From contig NC_067195.1 of the NCBI RefSeq assembly GCF_000699445.3, positions 11,584,287 through 11,648,286 of the forward strand: a stretch of 64,000 bases of DNA, written 5' to 3'. This document shows positions 10,411-21,462 of the stretch, one piece after another. The notes under the pieces were generated by a model, which saw nothing but the letters and a program-made list of their open reading frames with translations, ran no database searches and was not told the DNA's origin. The position numbers were made by a program, and so were the translations under genes. The stretch is from Schistosoma haematobium. Its lineage: Eukaryota > Platyhelminthes > Trematoda > Strigeidida > Schistosomatidae. Each line of letters begins with the position of its first letter. Within the stretch, counting starts at the first letter, position 1.

Positions 10411-11380
10411 GAAGTTAACTTTGACGAATAAATCTTTTTCTCTTGACAATCTTATTTATCCTTTCCTGGTTTTCTTGCTGTCTAGAAACATTACCTTTGA
10501 TTCTAAATGGTGGATTGTCTGAAGTCCCCTTTTCAGCGAGGAATACACTACTTTAAACTTGTTTATTCATGTCACTTTTCGATTTATCGAAATCGATCTA
10601 AAAACTCGTCATTGCATTTTGGTTATTCGAACTCTTCTGCTGATACGTGAGCCACAATGTTCTCACTTCCTTCTAAGTTGAGCCATTTTACTCCCAAAGG
10701 CATCCCAGCTCCTGTATTCACTGCTTTAGCCTTAGCACTTGGTGATAATCCACGTGATGCGTAATGCGTAGAAGTCAGGTTACCTTTCACCTATCTTTAC
10801 TAGTTCAGTATAAATAACTCAGTTATGATTACCAACCTATAAACCACAAGCCTTTTAGTCGTGTTATGCTATAGAGCACGATTAACGAATCCGTCCAATA
10901 AATAACTAAGGAAATGAAAATAATTAAGTATTCTTGTACATACTTCCACATCTTAGAGCACAGAACAAAGCCTGGTAGTTCTGTTCTAGGTATGATAGCA
11001 AGTTTCAAGTGAGCGACCCTAGACTTATTTGGCAGAAATGTTCAGTTGATTTGGCCATAAAACACTTTCTTAACGGATATATGTGACGACACCATATGCA
11101 GGCTTGAAAGCATCAGTGGAACTATGAATACTGGCAGGTAATGACACAAACTTTGGTTTTAATCTTTCAGCTTTTTATATGCCCACACAAACAACTCCAT
11201 TCTGCTTGGCAATCCATGAGTATCTCTAAGTCCCAGTCTAGCTTTTCATTATTGGGTAGCTCATGTTTGTGCTTCCATTACAAGGATATATGAAAATGCC
11301 CATCATACATTTGTACTGACTTTGATACAGCATTGAGTGCCGTAGGATATCAATATGATACGACTTAGTGGGTCTTTCCC

Positions 11381-11570
11381 GAGCTTCCGATTTTGGGGAA
11401 AATTCCGAAGCCAAATGACCTTCACCAATGTTTGGGGAAATCCCCAAAGCCGAATGACCTTGACCAAGGTTAAAGGGGAACTTTGGGGATTTCCCCAGGT
11501 CTGTGGAAATTTTGGGGTTTTTGTGCTATTTCCCCAAAATTTACTATAGCGGCTTCCCCAAAATCGGGAG
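11381..11570. mobile_element. MITE-like element with terminal inverted repeats
   Basis: This element is about 190 bp and non-coding. Its left end CTTCCGATTTTGGGGAA is the inverse of its right end TTCCCCAAAATCGGGAG, apart from one base. Inside are the short palindromes GGGGAAATCCCC and GGGGATTTCCCC, and a tandem pair built on GAATGACCTTGACCAAGGTT (the first copy reads AAATGACCTTCACCAATGTT). BEL/Pao sequence lies on both sides, so it probably inserted into that remnant. A related, truncated copy is at 1570-1686. No clear target duplication was found. Confidence 0.6.
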
Positions 11571-12329
11571 ATGAAGTTGAAATCAGTTGCGTTTTGTCGT
11601 TCAACATTACCCTCCAATTCCTCCTTAGCTGAGAGGTGATTAAGTATATAGTTACTCTTACAGAGTTTTTTCTAGGGTCCAAACAGCATCCGACCCAATA
11701 GAGCTCTTACATCGTACGGCTCATTCACCTTTCCAGTCCTCATATCTTTTGTCTCGTGTACATGTAGTGAGTTACAGCCAATTGATAACTCAATACTCTA
11801 CTCTTCTGCTCCTCAAAAATTTATATCCTTCACGTAGTATCAGGATGCTATCTAATACGCTATTGGTACAATTCTGTTCATCAGCGGTAGTTTTTCGCTC
11901 ATCAACACGTTTTAGATCTTAACAGTCGATAGAAAATCTAACGTATGCAATTCTGCATTGACCTCTTTGCATGCAAACGACGATTTATCATCAAAATTCA
12001 TTGAAGACACCATTTTAAGTTTTCTATTGAGACTTATTAGCTAGATGATCTGTAATGAGAGAAGTGTCCACTCCACTATCTATAAAAGTGCAAGTCGAGA
12101 TGACCTTCTCGGCATATTTTAGTTGTACAGGAATTATAACTAACCCAACTCCTTCTCAACAGTAATTTTTGAGCATCTCAGCTCTATCAAGCCCATCATC
12201 ATTTTCCGTTTCCTTACATTGATAATAATTGACATAGATGTCTTCAGCAGTGTTTATCCGTTGCTCCCGCTTTATGTGAAGCAGAGTTTGGTGCCACAAA
12301 CCGCATTATTTAAATGTACATGATCTTGG

Positions 12330-12695
12330 CTACCAAAAGTTTTCTGCTGCATGGTTCGTCTCCAAGAAAAAGTTAAATAACTTGTACCTAAGAGTAAATT
12401 CTTTCCTTTCTCTAACATCCTTATCTTCAAACACCTGGCACTGATCTAAAGAATGATTCCCTGAGCACACCAAACAAAATGAACCGTAGCAACCATAGCC
12501 ATCATGTAAGGGGACATTGTAATTACTGGTAGATGCATAGGATATCTTTGCTGTATCATAATCTGTACTACATTTTCCCTTCACAAAACCAACATCTCTG
12601 TTGTCAGTACTGTTATCTCGGCTAACAAGTCGGCCGTATCTAGTGTTAGAAATATCAGCTTTTTCCATGACAAACTCATTAAGCTCGCCAACCAT
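12330..12695 (-). pseudogene. BEL/Pao gag zinc-knuckle segment
   Basis: This is the longest open piece of the BEL/Pao remnant, 121 residues. It carries CLVCSGNHSLDQCQVFED followed by a basic/aromatic tail (YKLFNFFLETNHAAENFW). In intact Pao gag the tail would be a second knuckle, but its cysteines have been lost. The frame has no credible start of its own. Confidence 0.65.
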
Positions 12696-13120
12696 ATGCT
12701 CTCGAGCTCCTTTAATAATCTACTAGGCTACCTTTGGTGGCTCTCGTTGGGCTTGCAATGTTAATTTCAGTAGTTCTGGAGGAGTTGAAATCAGAAACGT
12801 AATTCATCTTCTCTAGAGTCAAACTGCATGCTTGCATTCCCCGTGACAAAATTTTAAAACCATCTGGTTAGTTCTTTTGTATATTAGAAAAACACAACAG
12901 GTAGACAATAAATGTGCGTGCTACAACGTGCCCTCGATCAAAAGTCTCTACCAAAAGCTTTAATGCTTTGAAATAACATATCTCCGGTTCTAACATACTA
13001 TAATGAATGATAGCGACTCTAGCTTCTCCGTTACAATATTGGGTCCCAAATCCAATATTCTCACTGTCGTTTCTAATAAAACTGCAGTAATTTATTGGTT
13101 TACCACCTGATCTCAAGATC

Positions 13121-13512
13121 TCCCTATTTGGTAACTACAGATGTTTTAGTATTGCATTCTCGCTGTTGCTAAGTGACTGGCCGAAACCACTTCCCTGGCG
13201 ACACGACTTTACTAGTTTTATTTATTTCGCTGATTGGGTTAAACCTGACACGGCTGACTCTAGTTCTGTCGGGCAGTTGGCTTAGAGTTCACTCCTATGA
13301 AGTTGGTCTTCGTCATAATCTCCCAGATAATAATGTCATAACACCAGAATCTCATCAGATTTATGGTACTTATTAGAAGCCATTTCAGTAGGCATATTGA
13401 ATTTACTGTTTGAAACTTTGTACGAAGTAGTCTCCTGCAGGCGCAATTCTAAGCGACAGGCGAGGCTTTTAAACACAGAGTTTAAGCTTGCCTAAGTCAA
13501 AACTATAGCGTT
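13121..13512. other. Non-coding stretch
   Basis: No gene is supported. A 67-residue open frame at 13173-13376 has no recognisable features. Confidence 0.45.
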
Positions 13513-13642
13513 AATTAAGTCCCCATAATAGTTCTATAAGTTTTCTCAATTTGATGCTGGCCGCATTAGTTTTACTGAACTCAACTACCTGAAGTTGCTT
13601 GGTCACGCATCTTCACCAGATCACCGGTGAATACACCGTTAT
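13513..13642 (+). repeat. Old gypsy LTR fragment
   Basis: It aligns with the start of the gypsy LTR (3281-3407 and 6963-7085): TTCTATAAGTTTTC versus CTCTGTAAGTTTTC, GCTGGCCGCAT versus GTGCCGACCAT, then a shared CACCAGATCAC-like end. Divergence is far greater than between the two LTRs at 3.3 and 7.0 kb, so this is an older member of the family. Only the first 130 bp or so remain. Confidence 0.65.
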
Positions 13643-13760
13643 ACTTACTTACTTATGCGCACACGTTACCACACATGGTGGAGCATAGGTCGCGCACCTG
13701 CATTCTCCATCCAACTCTGTCCTGGGCCATCCCTTCCAGTTCTGAAGATAATAATTACAG
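13643..13760. repeat. Dispersed repeat fragment beginning (TTAC)n
   Basis: After TACTTACTTACTTA the text GGAGCATAGGTCGCGCACC, GCATTCTCCATCCAACTC and CTGGGCCATCCCTTCCAG resembles a repeat I associate with RTE-like elements in schistosomes. A shorter relative lies at about 41104-41165 (GAATAGGCCGCCCACTAGC). Family assignment is from memory of the pattern and is tentative. Confidence 0.45.
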
Positions 13761-14138
13761 AATTCACGCCAGTTTACAGACATGATCAATTTGATATAAA
13801 TAGTAACATTAGATGTGGAGAACAAACATGTGATATGAGATAGTTTTAAGTACACCAGTTCAGCAGTTGTTTAGGTAGTACATGTTTTACAGTAATCCAA
13901 TGTGCCAGCCAGAAACTTAATTTTTCTTAAGAGGACAGCCAGTTGATTTATGAACAGTGTATTTAAGGTCATTTACTGTGCCAGAACGAATTGATGATAA
14001 TTATTTATAACTAAAGAAAGTAAAACGAAAACAGAGAGCACAGAACAACAAAGCAATAACTACTAAAATATGTAAATGAGGTCTAGTATAATGCATGTGT
14101 CATGTGACACAGTGATATACTGTTAAAGTTAGATATTA

Positions 14139-14582
14139 TTAAAATAGGTTCGAGTTGCCAGGATTCGTGTTAACGTAAGGTGACGGCAGATAGGTAGTTT
14201 TGCTTAGTAAATTCACTAATAATAATGGCCAAACATTTAAAGTTCCTATAATCTCAAATGTGGTATAAGACAAACTTACAGGTGCTAAAACACTTAATTC
14301 ATTTTCAGAAGAACAGTATGAATCAGTGCATCGGATAAAGAATAGGAGTGATTTGATCGCACGGATAGATTGTGGTAGGTTATTCCAGAGTCTGGAAAAT
14401 TTACAGGTAAAGTACTTTATATAGAGAGATGATTTCAAACGATTTTGTTTCACTAGTAACAAGGAGTTACGGATGTCGTAGTGTGAAGTTTCTGCATATT
14501 GAATTACTTGCTTGGATGTAAAGGATAGTTTATCGAGTATTTTGAAGAAAAAGATAGGATTTAGTTTCGTTTCAGCTTTCAT
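14139..14582 (-). pseudogene. LINE C reverse transcriptase C-terminus
   Basis: A 147-residue open segment contains HYDIRNSLLLVKQNRLKS and CKFSRLWNNLPQSIRAIKS. This is the usual C-terminal pattern of CR1-clade RT (R-x(2)-S ... F ... R-x-W-N-x-L-P). LINE B has the equivalent VVKSWNSLPAELVQA. It has lost the rest of the enzyme upstream. Confidence 0.7.
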
Positions 14583-15433
14583 ACAGGGTCGAGCCCAGGT
14601 TTATTACATCTAGAATTATAAGTTGAGGTACAATCAGTTCCAAGAATCCGAAGTATAAATCATCTCTGTACTTATTCAAACCTTAATTTACCCTTTATGC
14701 GTACACTGCTAAGAATAAACGTGAAATATTCTAGCAGTGGTTGAACATCAACTTGTGCATCAAAATTCGTGACCCAATCTTATAAAGGTTTCAAGTTATG
14801 CAACCTACAAGACGTTGAGACTTAGACGTCTGTTTCAATACCTGTTCTGTAAACGAAAAATCGTAGGAGTACCTAAGTCCTAATTCTAATACTGTATGTA
14901 ACTTAGATAACACCTCACTGTTTACAGTAAGATCTAAGTTGAGAGATGTATTAGCAAAGCATATCCAGCCAAATTTAGCTCTGTTAGGCTTTAGCTGTCA
15001 TTTTGAATACCACTGCGCAACCTTGTTAAGCTCCATGCTGATGCAATTTCGCATATTGTTTAGCTCATGAGGAGAAAATAAATACACTACCTGAAGATCA
15101 TATGCATATAGAAGAGGCTTATCCACACAAAAGAATTTTATAAATATTGTTGATAAACACTAGAAAGGGCAAAGAGCCGAAGACACTACCTTATATAACA
15201 CCGCTTCTGACAGGGAAAGCGTTAGGCAATGAAGGGTTAATTTTAAATATTTACTGTCGGTGGCTGATGAAGGAATCAAGCCAAGCAATTAGAGGGTTCC
15301 GAACGCCGTAAGATGCGAGCTTATCTATAAGAAGTTGGTGGTTAACCATGTCGGAGGCCAAAAAGTTCATTATTTTGATAAAGTGGGTTAATTTGTTGAA
15401 CTTGACTTGGTGGACAGTTAAGGCAGGTACCTG

Positions 15434-16600
15434 TTAGTTGCGGTTAAGTCGATGGTGCATAACCTGGAGGTATATCTCGCCATTGAGAAAGTGATGAGAA
15501 AAGTTACGTCTTACAGGTTTAATATTCAAAACGTTTGAGGGTAAACCTGGGGCACTTTGGTTCACTGCGGTCTGTCTAATATTAGGCCTGCTTATACAAT
15601 GGTTGTAATGGCCGTCTTGTATGACGTCTGGATGAAGTGTGCCCTTATACCCCCCCACTATGAGTAGGGTAAAGCATGGTGTCGGGAAGAATATTTTTAT
15701 TTTTGGTTAGAGGACTATCGTAGTAGTTTTGGTATTGGGTCTGTATATACCTTCGTCTTACATAGTATAGACTTTTTGATCTCAACAGCTTTTTTAACAG
15801 CCTTCAAATTAGAACAAGGTATTTAGTTGTGGGCTTCTAAAGTTACACTGGAAAATGTCGGATTAAAGTCTCAGTTAGATATACATGGTCATCAAAAGTC
15901 ACTGCAGGCATAAGAGGCAAATTAGCAATCTTCTTTAGTAAATCATATTACTGACTAACACTAGATAGGTTAGCTACATCAATGGGTGCAGCTGCTGAGG
16001 CAACGAGATTCATTAGGATCTCAACATCGTTATTTTCATTTAACTTAGGCTTTTACACGAGTCTTGAGTTAGTGGTCTTGTCTGAGACTATACGACTGTT
16101 TCTGAACTTCGTAATCGAGCAGAGTAGCCGTTCGGAGTCTTTCAACTGAGAATTGAATCTGAAGAAGACCGAGCACGAGTATTTCTGGTGCTTTTTTCGA
16201 AGTCAAATATATTGGCATGGACTATCATGGAGGTTAGTTGCCTTTAACATCGAATTCCTTACAGAGTTAATGGCCATTCTGTCAGGTGTATTAAAAATAA
16301 TCATGTTAACACGAACGATCATTCGCTTAGTAACTTTGCTAGCGATAGAATCTGTAACAGATTCTACTTTGATAATGTTTCCAAGTCCCGCAGGAACTAT
16401 ATCCCTTGACATTGACAGTTTAAGGGGCGATAGTGACTTTAGTTATTGCATAAGATCATCATGCTTTGATAAAGAGCTAGAAAGTAACACCACTTTAGAA
16501 CGCATATCGCTTAATTACTCATAGATAGTGTCTAATTCATTATTAATATTATCGATGCGGGGAGACTATAATTTGTGAACAAACCAATCACATGTAAGAT
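15434..16600 (-). pseudogene. LINE C ORF1 remnant
   Basis: Open segments at 16412-16203 (MSRDIVPAGLGNIIKVESV) and 15658-15434 are separated by stops. The first keeps a motif seen in CR1 ORF1 proteins, in which a valine/isoleucine strand is followed by (N/D)xPDRxxIxxVRxxL. The equivalent in LINE B is RNIIVQGIPENADPTQ. Presumed RNA-binding protein of the element; not functional. Confidence 0.5.
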
Positions 16601-17389
16601 AACAGGATTTGGATTTTGGCGCGAAATTCACTCATCTATTTGGAAAAACAGAGTTTTTAGTAAACGGAATACTATCAATAAGACATTAAATAAGAGAGAT
16701 TAGTTCAGCGAAGAGTTCTCTTTTCGGCAAATTCATTTTCGAGGCTTTAGAACCGCAAATATATATACTTGTTTTTACAGGATGATATTAATACTGATAA
16801 TAAATTTCCGTTATACATGATGACAGTGAGCTTACATAGACAAAGTTAATGAAAAGTTTATAAAAAAAAGGAAAGTTTAATGATAGTTATGGCATTGCAG
16901 CTGATGTCAGTTCGTGATGAAAACCCTAAATTTTCATTATAATTCCTTACACGGGTTTATAACCCTCATTTGTTCCTGGTTATTAAGTGGTCACTCTCAA
17001 GGTCAGTCTGTAGTTGCTGAAAGGTCGTTCACAAATTATAGTCTCCAAAATCGATACTTTTTGATTTTGGGGTGGGACTAATTTAAAAGTTAGAAGCTGA
17101 CTAATCCAGCAGCAGGTGTGGCATAAGACCATCTTCAAAATCATCTGATTCAAAAGGAGTTGCAGAGCATGGGGAATATATTCCTCATTACCTATAGGTA
17201 ATGACAGAATTGTTATTATCCAAAAACTTACGGTTTTTTCGAGCTCAATTTTTGTCAGGCAACGCATTTTGGCTTATGTTTTAGTTCTAATGCTATTTAT
17301 GAGTTATACTCTAGGATTCAACGATATTTAAACATTTTATATTAGATACCGTGCTATTGTAACGCTAAGTTCGAAAGTACAGCGACAGT
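16601..17389. other. Non-coding stretch between LINEs
   Basis: Stops occur in all frames. A 94-residue open frame at 16983-17267 (minus) shows no recognisable domain and could be old transposon sequence. Confidence 0.45.
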
Positions 17390-17531
17390 ACTGAATGGTT
17401 CAAATGGTTGTGGACGGAATAGAAGAAGCTTTCGCTTAACAGGCTTCCGTGTCTAGTAGCAGGGGATCACCAAATCCTCCAGGCAGGAACCTAGGTATGT
17501 TAACAATAAAAGAGGAAAAGAAATTGGTAAA

Positions 17532-19586
17532 TCATAGTGCGATGCTGTCCTTGGTCCTTAAGAATAGGTCAAGTTGCCTCTTGAAGGACTCCTGAGAAGT
17601 CGCTTGGACTAGCTCGGCCGGCAGCGAATTCCAGCTTTTGACAACTCTTAAGGAGTAGAAGTTGTGTCTACATTCCGTCTTGCTATGTTGTGTTTCCAGT
17701 TTCTGGGTGTTACCCCTTAGGTTATTGTTCGAACTAAGCTTAAGTAGATGTTTAAGAGGATGTCCAGAAGTGTTAAGAATACTATAAGCCATTAATAAAT
17801 CACCTCTAAGACGCCTATATTCTAGTGGGTAAAGGTCTAGTGAACGGAGGCGTTCTTCGTAAGGCTTAGATTTGAGTCCTCGAACTGATTTCGTGGCTCG
17901 CCGTTGGATACGCTCCAAAGTGACCTTATCCTTTTGGAGTGAGGGGGGGAGTACTATGTTTCCGTACTCTAAATGGGGACGGATGAAACTATTGAAGATT
18001 GTGTGGAAAGTTCTTCCGTCAAACTGACCAAAAATGCGCCTCAACGTTACCAGTGCAAGGTTTGCTCGGAAGGCATTTTTGTCACAGTTAGCGTAAGACT
18101 TTAAGTCATGGGGCACCAGGACTCCTAAATCTTTTTCGACTTGGGATACTACTAGAGAGGAGTTTCCTAAGTTGTAACTGTAGTTTGCGACATGTCGCAG
18201 ATGGACTACTTTACACTTTGAAGTGTTAAAGGTAAGTCCGTTATCGTCTGCCCAACTATGAAGTCGAGTCAGATCCTCTTGAAGAGCCTGTATATCGTCT
18301 TGGTTGCGTATCTCTCTCCAAAGTTTCACGTCGTCGGCAAAAAGTAATAAGTCTGACGTTACCTGTTGAGGAAGATCATTTATGTAAATCAAGAAGAGAA
18401 GAGGCCCTAGTACTGAGCCCTGGGGGACCCCACTAGAACATTCCATAGCTTGAGATAAAGTGAAATTAACCCTAACCTTAAAGTGTCGATTTTTTAGGTA
18501 TGAAGTAAGCCAGTCGATTAGAGGTGGTTTGATACCTAGTCGTTTGAGCTTGTTGATAAGACACAAGTGGTTAACCTTATCAAAAGCTTTTGAGAAATCA
18601 AGGTAAATGACATCAACCTTTCCCTTGCGATCGAGGATGCTTGTCCATCTGTCCACCGCAGTCAGCAGGTTGGTTATACAAGAGTAACCCTTCCTGAAAC
18701 CATGCTGTTGGGGTGAGAAGAAATTTAAGGACAGTAGGTAGTCATTTAAACCGTCGCATATCAGGGACTCCATGAGTTTTGAAGGTAACGACAGAAGAGC
18801 TACCGGCCGGTAACTTGAAGGTTCATTGCGTCGACCACCTTTGAAAATTGGTGTGATGTGAGCCAACTTCCAATTTTCCGGTAGTTTGCCTCGGCTAAGC
18901 GAGTGTGAAAACATCACGCTAAGCGGCGTTGCCAGGATTGAGGCTGCCTCCCTCAGTATGGCAGGATGAACCATATCCGGGCCAGGAGAAGTGTCAAGTC
19001 GTAAGTGCTGCAGTTTCCGGAACACCAAGTCAGCGCTTAGGTCCACTTCAGAAAGTCCTGTGGAATTGCAGATGAAACTGTCGTCAATAAAGTTGATATC
19101 AGCCGGTTGAAATGTTTGAGAGTAATGGGCCGCCAGAAGGTTAGCGGCGTCGCCATCGTTGTTGGTCGGGCCGTTAAGACCTAGCAGTTGAGAAACTCCT
19201 GTTTTGGCTTGACGAAGAGAGGCTGCATAACGGAATAGGCTTCTAGGGTTAGAGGCGAATTTGTCCATAAGCTTTGTTTGGTACTGAAGCCTATCTTCTC
19301 TTATAGCCTTCGTGCATGTGTTCCTGATATGTTTGTATTGCCTATACGCTCCATCGTTATTATTTCGTTTGTATTCCGCCCAACAGTGCCGTTTGCGGCT
19401 TAGGAGGCGGAGGGTACGGTTCTTGATTACTGTAGGTGGCTTGAAGCTTTTGGGAACCGTTTGAGGAACTGAATGGTTTGTAGCACGTAAGAGCGTGTGC
19501 AGCAAGAAGTCCCAATGACCATCCACATCGATTTGAGGGTGAACATCCCAAGCCACCTGTTGTAGATGGTCATGTAGAGCTCGCAC
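17532..19586 (-). CDS. LINE B reverse transcriptase (CR1 clade), endonuclease missing
   Basis: This long open frame encodes an RNA-dependent DNA polymerase. Seen in order are a linker, SPGPDMVHPAILREAAS, WKLAHITPIFKGGRRNEPSS, YRPVALLSLPSKLME, QHGFRKGYSCITNL, IYLDFSKAFDKVNH, SSGVPQGSVLGPLLFLIYIN, the catalytic FADDVKLW, and a C-terminal module ending with VVKSWNSLPAELVQ. All RT blocks are present without a stop. The frame continues upstream of the first GTG codon into INCLYTNVRAL, the very start of an AP endonuclease. The rest of that domain is missing: the sequence jumps to the post-endonuclease linker (RALHDHLQQVAW). Such a protein could polymerise but could not nick its target. Target sites would need breaks or help from another copy. 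Confidence 0.9.
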   Translation of the reverse strand: MRALHDHLQQVAWDVHPQIDVDGHWDFLLHTLLRATNHSVPQTVPKSFKPPTVIKNRTLRLLSRKRHCWAEYKRNNNDGAYRQYKHIRNTCTKAIREDRLQYQTKLMDKFASNPRSLFRYAASLRQAKTGVSQLLGLNGPTNNDGDAANLLAAHYSQTFQPADINFIDDSFICNSTGLSEVDLSADLVFRKLQHLRLDTSPGPDMVHPAILREAASILATPLSVMFSHSLSRGKLPENWKLAHITPIFKGGRRNEPSSYRPVALLSLPSKLMESLICDGLNDYLLSLNFFSPQQHGFRKGYSCITNLLTAVDRWTSILDRKGKVDVIYLDFSKAFDKVNHLCLINKLKRLGIKPPLIDWLTSYLKNRHFKVRVNFTLSQAMECSSGVPQGSVLGPLLFLIYINDLPQQVTSDLLLFADDVKLWREIRNQDDIQALQEDLTRLHSWADDNGLTFNTSKCKVVHLRHVANYSYNLGNSSLVVSQVEKDLGVLVPHDLKSYANCDKNAFRANLALVTLRRIFGQFDGRTFHTIFNSFIRPHLEYGNIVLPPSLQKDKVTLERIQRRATKSVRGLKSKPYEERLRSLDLYPLEYRRLRGDLLMAYSILNTSGHPLKHLLKLSSNNNLRGNTQKLETQHSKTECRHNFYSLRVVKSWNSLPAELVQATSQESFKRQLDLFLRTKDSIAL

Positions 19587-19717
19587 ATTCGTATATAAGC
19601 AGTTTATGCTTTCAATTTGGAACGCATGAGCTTTGTCCTGTTTTTCTGTATGAACCTTATGTGAATGGACAGGTAGCCCACCTATATGAGGTTTGCCGAG
19701 GTGGTAGGCCCTGTCCT

Positions 19718-20455
19718 TTACACGTTTTTTTTATCGTTTAGACAGTCCACAAGTGGAATGGTCAGCTCCAGCTTGCCTTTGTTCTTGGTCCTGACTTCGT
19801 ATGGCCTATCCGGGTGCATGTGGATTCCAGGTGGCAATCGACGTCTGTTGGCACGAAATGCTTCCAGAACTGCAGCCGCCATGTGAGAAGATGGGAAGGT
19901 TATCTTCATCAGACGAGGTCTAGGATCACCGTCCTTCTTGGCTAGTCTCGTCACATGCTGAGTCAGTATGTGTTTGAGCCTCAAGGACTGTTTGATGAAT
20001 TTCCATTCCCTGATGTCAGAATTTGATTGAGTAGGGTCTGCATTTTCCGGTATACCTTGGACAATTATGTTTCTTCCGCGGAAGAACTTCTCGCGAGATT
20101 CTTTAGGGACGTTTCGTATGATATTGCGCTCAGAGTACGGTATGTCGGGCAATATTCTTACGTTACCATCTGATTTCAGTAAGTGACTTGCTAGCAAGAC
20201 GTCCTCTACGTCGGTAGCATTCTTAAGTGTTACTCGGAGAAGCCTCGGGTGATTTAGATGCTTAGAATCCTTTCCTCGAGTGAGCCGGGTGACCGTCAAA
20301 GGCTCTATTCTAGGAAGTTCGAGCTTTTTGTTCAATTCACCCCAGAGCATCCTGTCGTTTTTATCCTGCAGACTGAGAGGAAGGTCAGGATTGTCGACGA
20401 GGTTCATGATAATGAGAGAATCGTCACGAACTGTTGTTAATTTACCAGGTTTCAC
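19718..20455 (-). pseudogene. LINE B ORF1, C-terminal part
   Basis: The 245-codon open frame contains RNIIVQGIPENADPTQ and ends LTIPLVDCLNDKKNV. It is the basic, RNA-binding half of a CR1 ORF1 protein. A frameshift near 20460-20570 separates it from the zinc-finger part upstream. Its stop lies 130 bp before ORF2. Confidence 0.7.
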
Positions 20456-20569
20456 GATGGGTTCAGGTTTAATAACTTGTTTTTGGAGGTCAGTGTGCGT
20501 TTATGAATCTTGGGCTCTTTATTGACCGGACGAACAGTCTTGGGGTAGACTGTGCGACTAAATCACCAG

Positions 20570-21208
20570 TTATTTTCCGTGCAGCAACACTTGGGTTGCT
20601 CGGCTTAGGCGGTGATGCCTGGTTCTTTTGGGCTCTCTTAACGCGGGTCGAATCGCCTGCAGGGTTTTGGGAACCACTGTTGTGTTCAGCGACCCTGAGC
20701 TGGGAGACCCGAGTTTGCCTAGGGAGTCTAGTACCGTCGACGTAATGATGGTGCTGAGCCTCGACACGTCGTCGTTAGTGTTGATGGATGCTCCATCGAT
20801 GACATACCTATCGACATCCCTATTTTTGAGTCCGTTGCGCGCTCTTGTTTGTATATCGGTTTTTTTACTGTCGTATTCCAAGTTAACTGACAGCTTGTTT
20901 CGAAGACCTGTCAGTAGGACAATGATGTTACTCAGCAAGACTACTGCGTCCGTGTTGCACGTGACACATACCCACTTTTGGTCTGACTTGCTGAGTTTGT
21001 TGTAAGCAGTTGCTGTCAGATTTGTGCATGCTTCGTGAAACCAACCTTTGCAGTTGTCACACTGCATGCCAGTTGTGACAGCAAAACGGCATCCCGGACG
21101 TTTGCATGAGTTTTTCATGACGGTGTTGAAGCAAACTATGTTATAGATGCTGGCAAAGCTTAAGACCTTTTTAAAAAAAACACTAAAATGCACACTGAAA
21201 ACGGACAA
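20570..21208 (-). pseudogene. LINE B ORF1, N-terminal PHD-like zinc finger
   Basis: The likely start is the internal methionine of MKNSCKRPGCRFAVTTGM. It is followed by CDNCKGWFHEACTNL and WVCVTC, a C4HC3 PHD-type finger as found in CR1-family ORF1 proteins. A helical region and a basic tail follow (ALREPKRTRHHRLSRATQV). The open frame ends where the second ORF1 half begins in another frame, so ORF1 is broken. Role in the element: RNA or chromatin contact, inferred. Confidence 0.75.
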
Positions 21209-21462
21209 AAACGGACAGAACGAGTGATGTAAACTGAAACTAGTCTATACGTGAAAAACAAAAAAAACCGAATAGTAAGCTGAGGCAAAACCACAGGTAA
21301 CTATTAAATATAGTGAAACTCAAAAAAAAGTAATCTACCGAACGTATAGCTCAGGATAGATTTTTTAGAACTGAAATGGTACTTTTGTTGCGTAAGAACA
21401 CAGCAAAAGTTTGATATATGCAAATCACGTTAGGACTAAACTTCCCGTTCGAAAATCGCGAT
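21182..21462 (-). promoter_or_regulatory. LINE B 5' UTR
   Basis: It aligns with 10147-10410 of LINE A, ending with the same GACTAAACTTCCCGTTCG-like block. Presumed internal promoter of the element. Confidence 0.6.

Larger units (their letters stand above)
10620..13120 (-). mobile_element. BEL/Pao retrotransposon remnant
   Basis: This is a heavily mutated BEL/Pao gag-pol on the minus strand. From 13116 down it shows a Pao-type gag (PINYCSFIRNDSENIGF, NGEARVAIIHYSMLEPE). A knuckle follows at 12695-12330 (CLVCSGNHSLDQCQVF). The protease active site FIDSGVDTSLITDHLA is at about 12090-12020. A pre-RT block PYDVRALLGRMLFGP lies at about 11740-11690, and an RNase H-side block SRVAHLKLAIIPRTELP at about 11020-10960. 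Many stops and shifts separate the pieces. Most of RT and all of integrase are not visible, and the MITE-like repeat at 11381-11570 sits inside. Schistosome BEL elements such as Sinbad are the likely relatives. Confidence 0.75.
14139..16600 (-). mobile_element. CR1-like LINE C, decayed
   Basis: On the minus strand an ORF1 remnant (16600 to about 15430) contains VNMIIFNTPDRMAINSVRNS and LHDSPCQYI. An RT remnant follows (about 15400-14700), with DMVNHQLLIDKLASYGVRNP and degenerate relatives of the SGVPQGSVLGPLLFL block. A better-preserved RT C-terminus runs from 14582 to 14139. The endonuclease and the first part of RT are not recognisable. Numerous stops show this is older than LINEs A and B. 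Confidence 0.7.

Noticed and set aside
16983..17267. 94-residue minus-strand open frame between LINEs
   Set aside because: No motif matches; probably decayed transposon.
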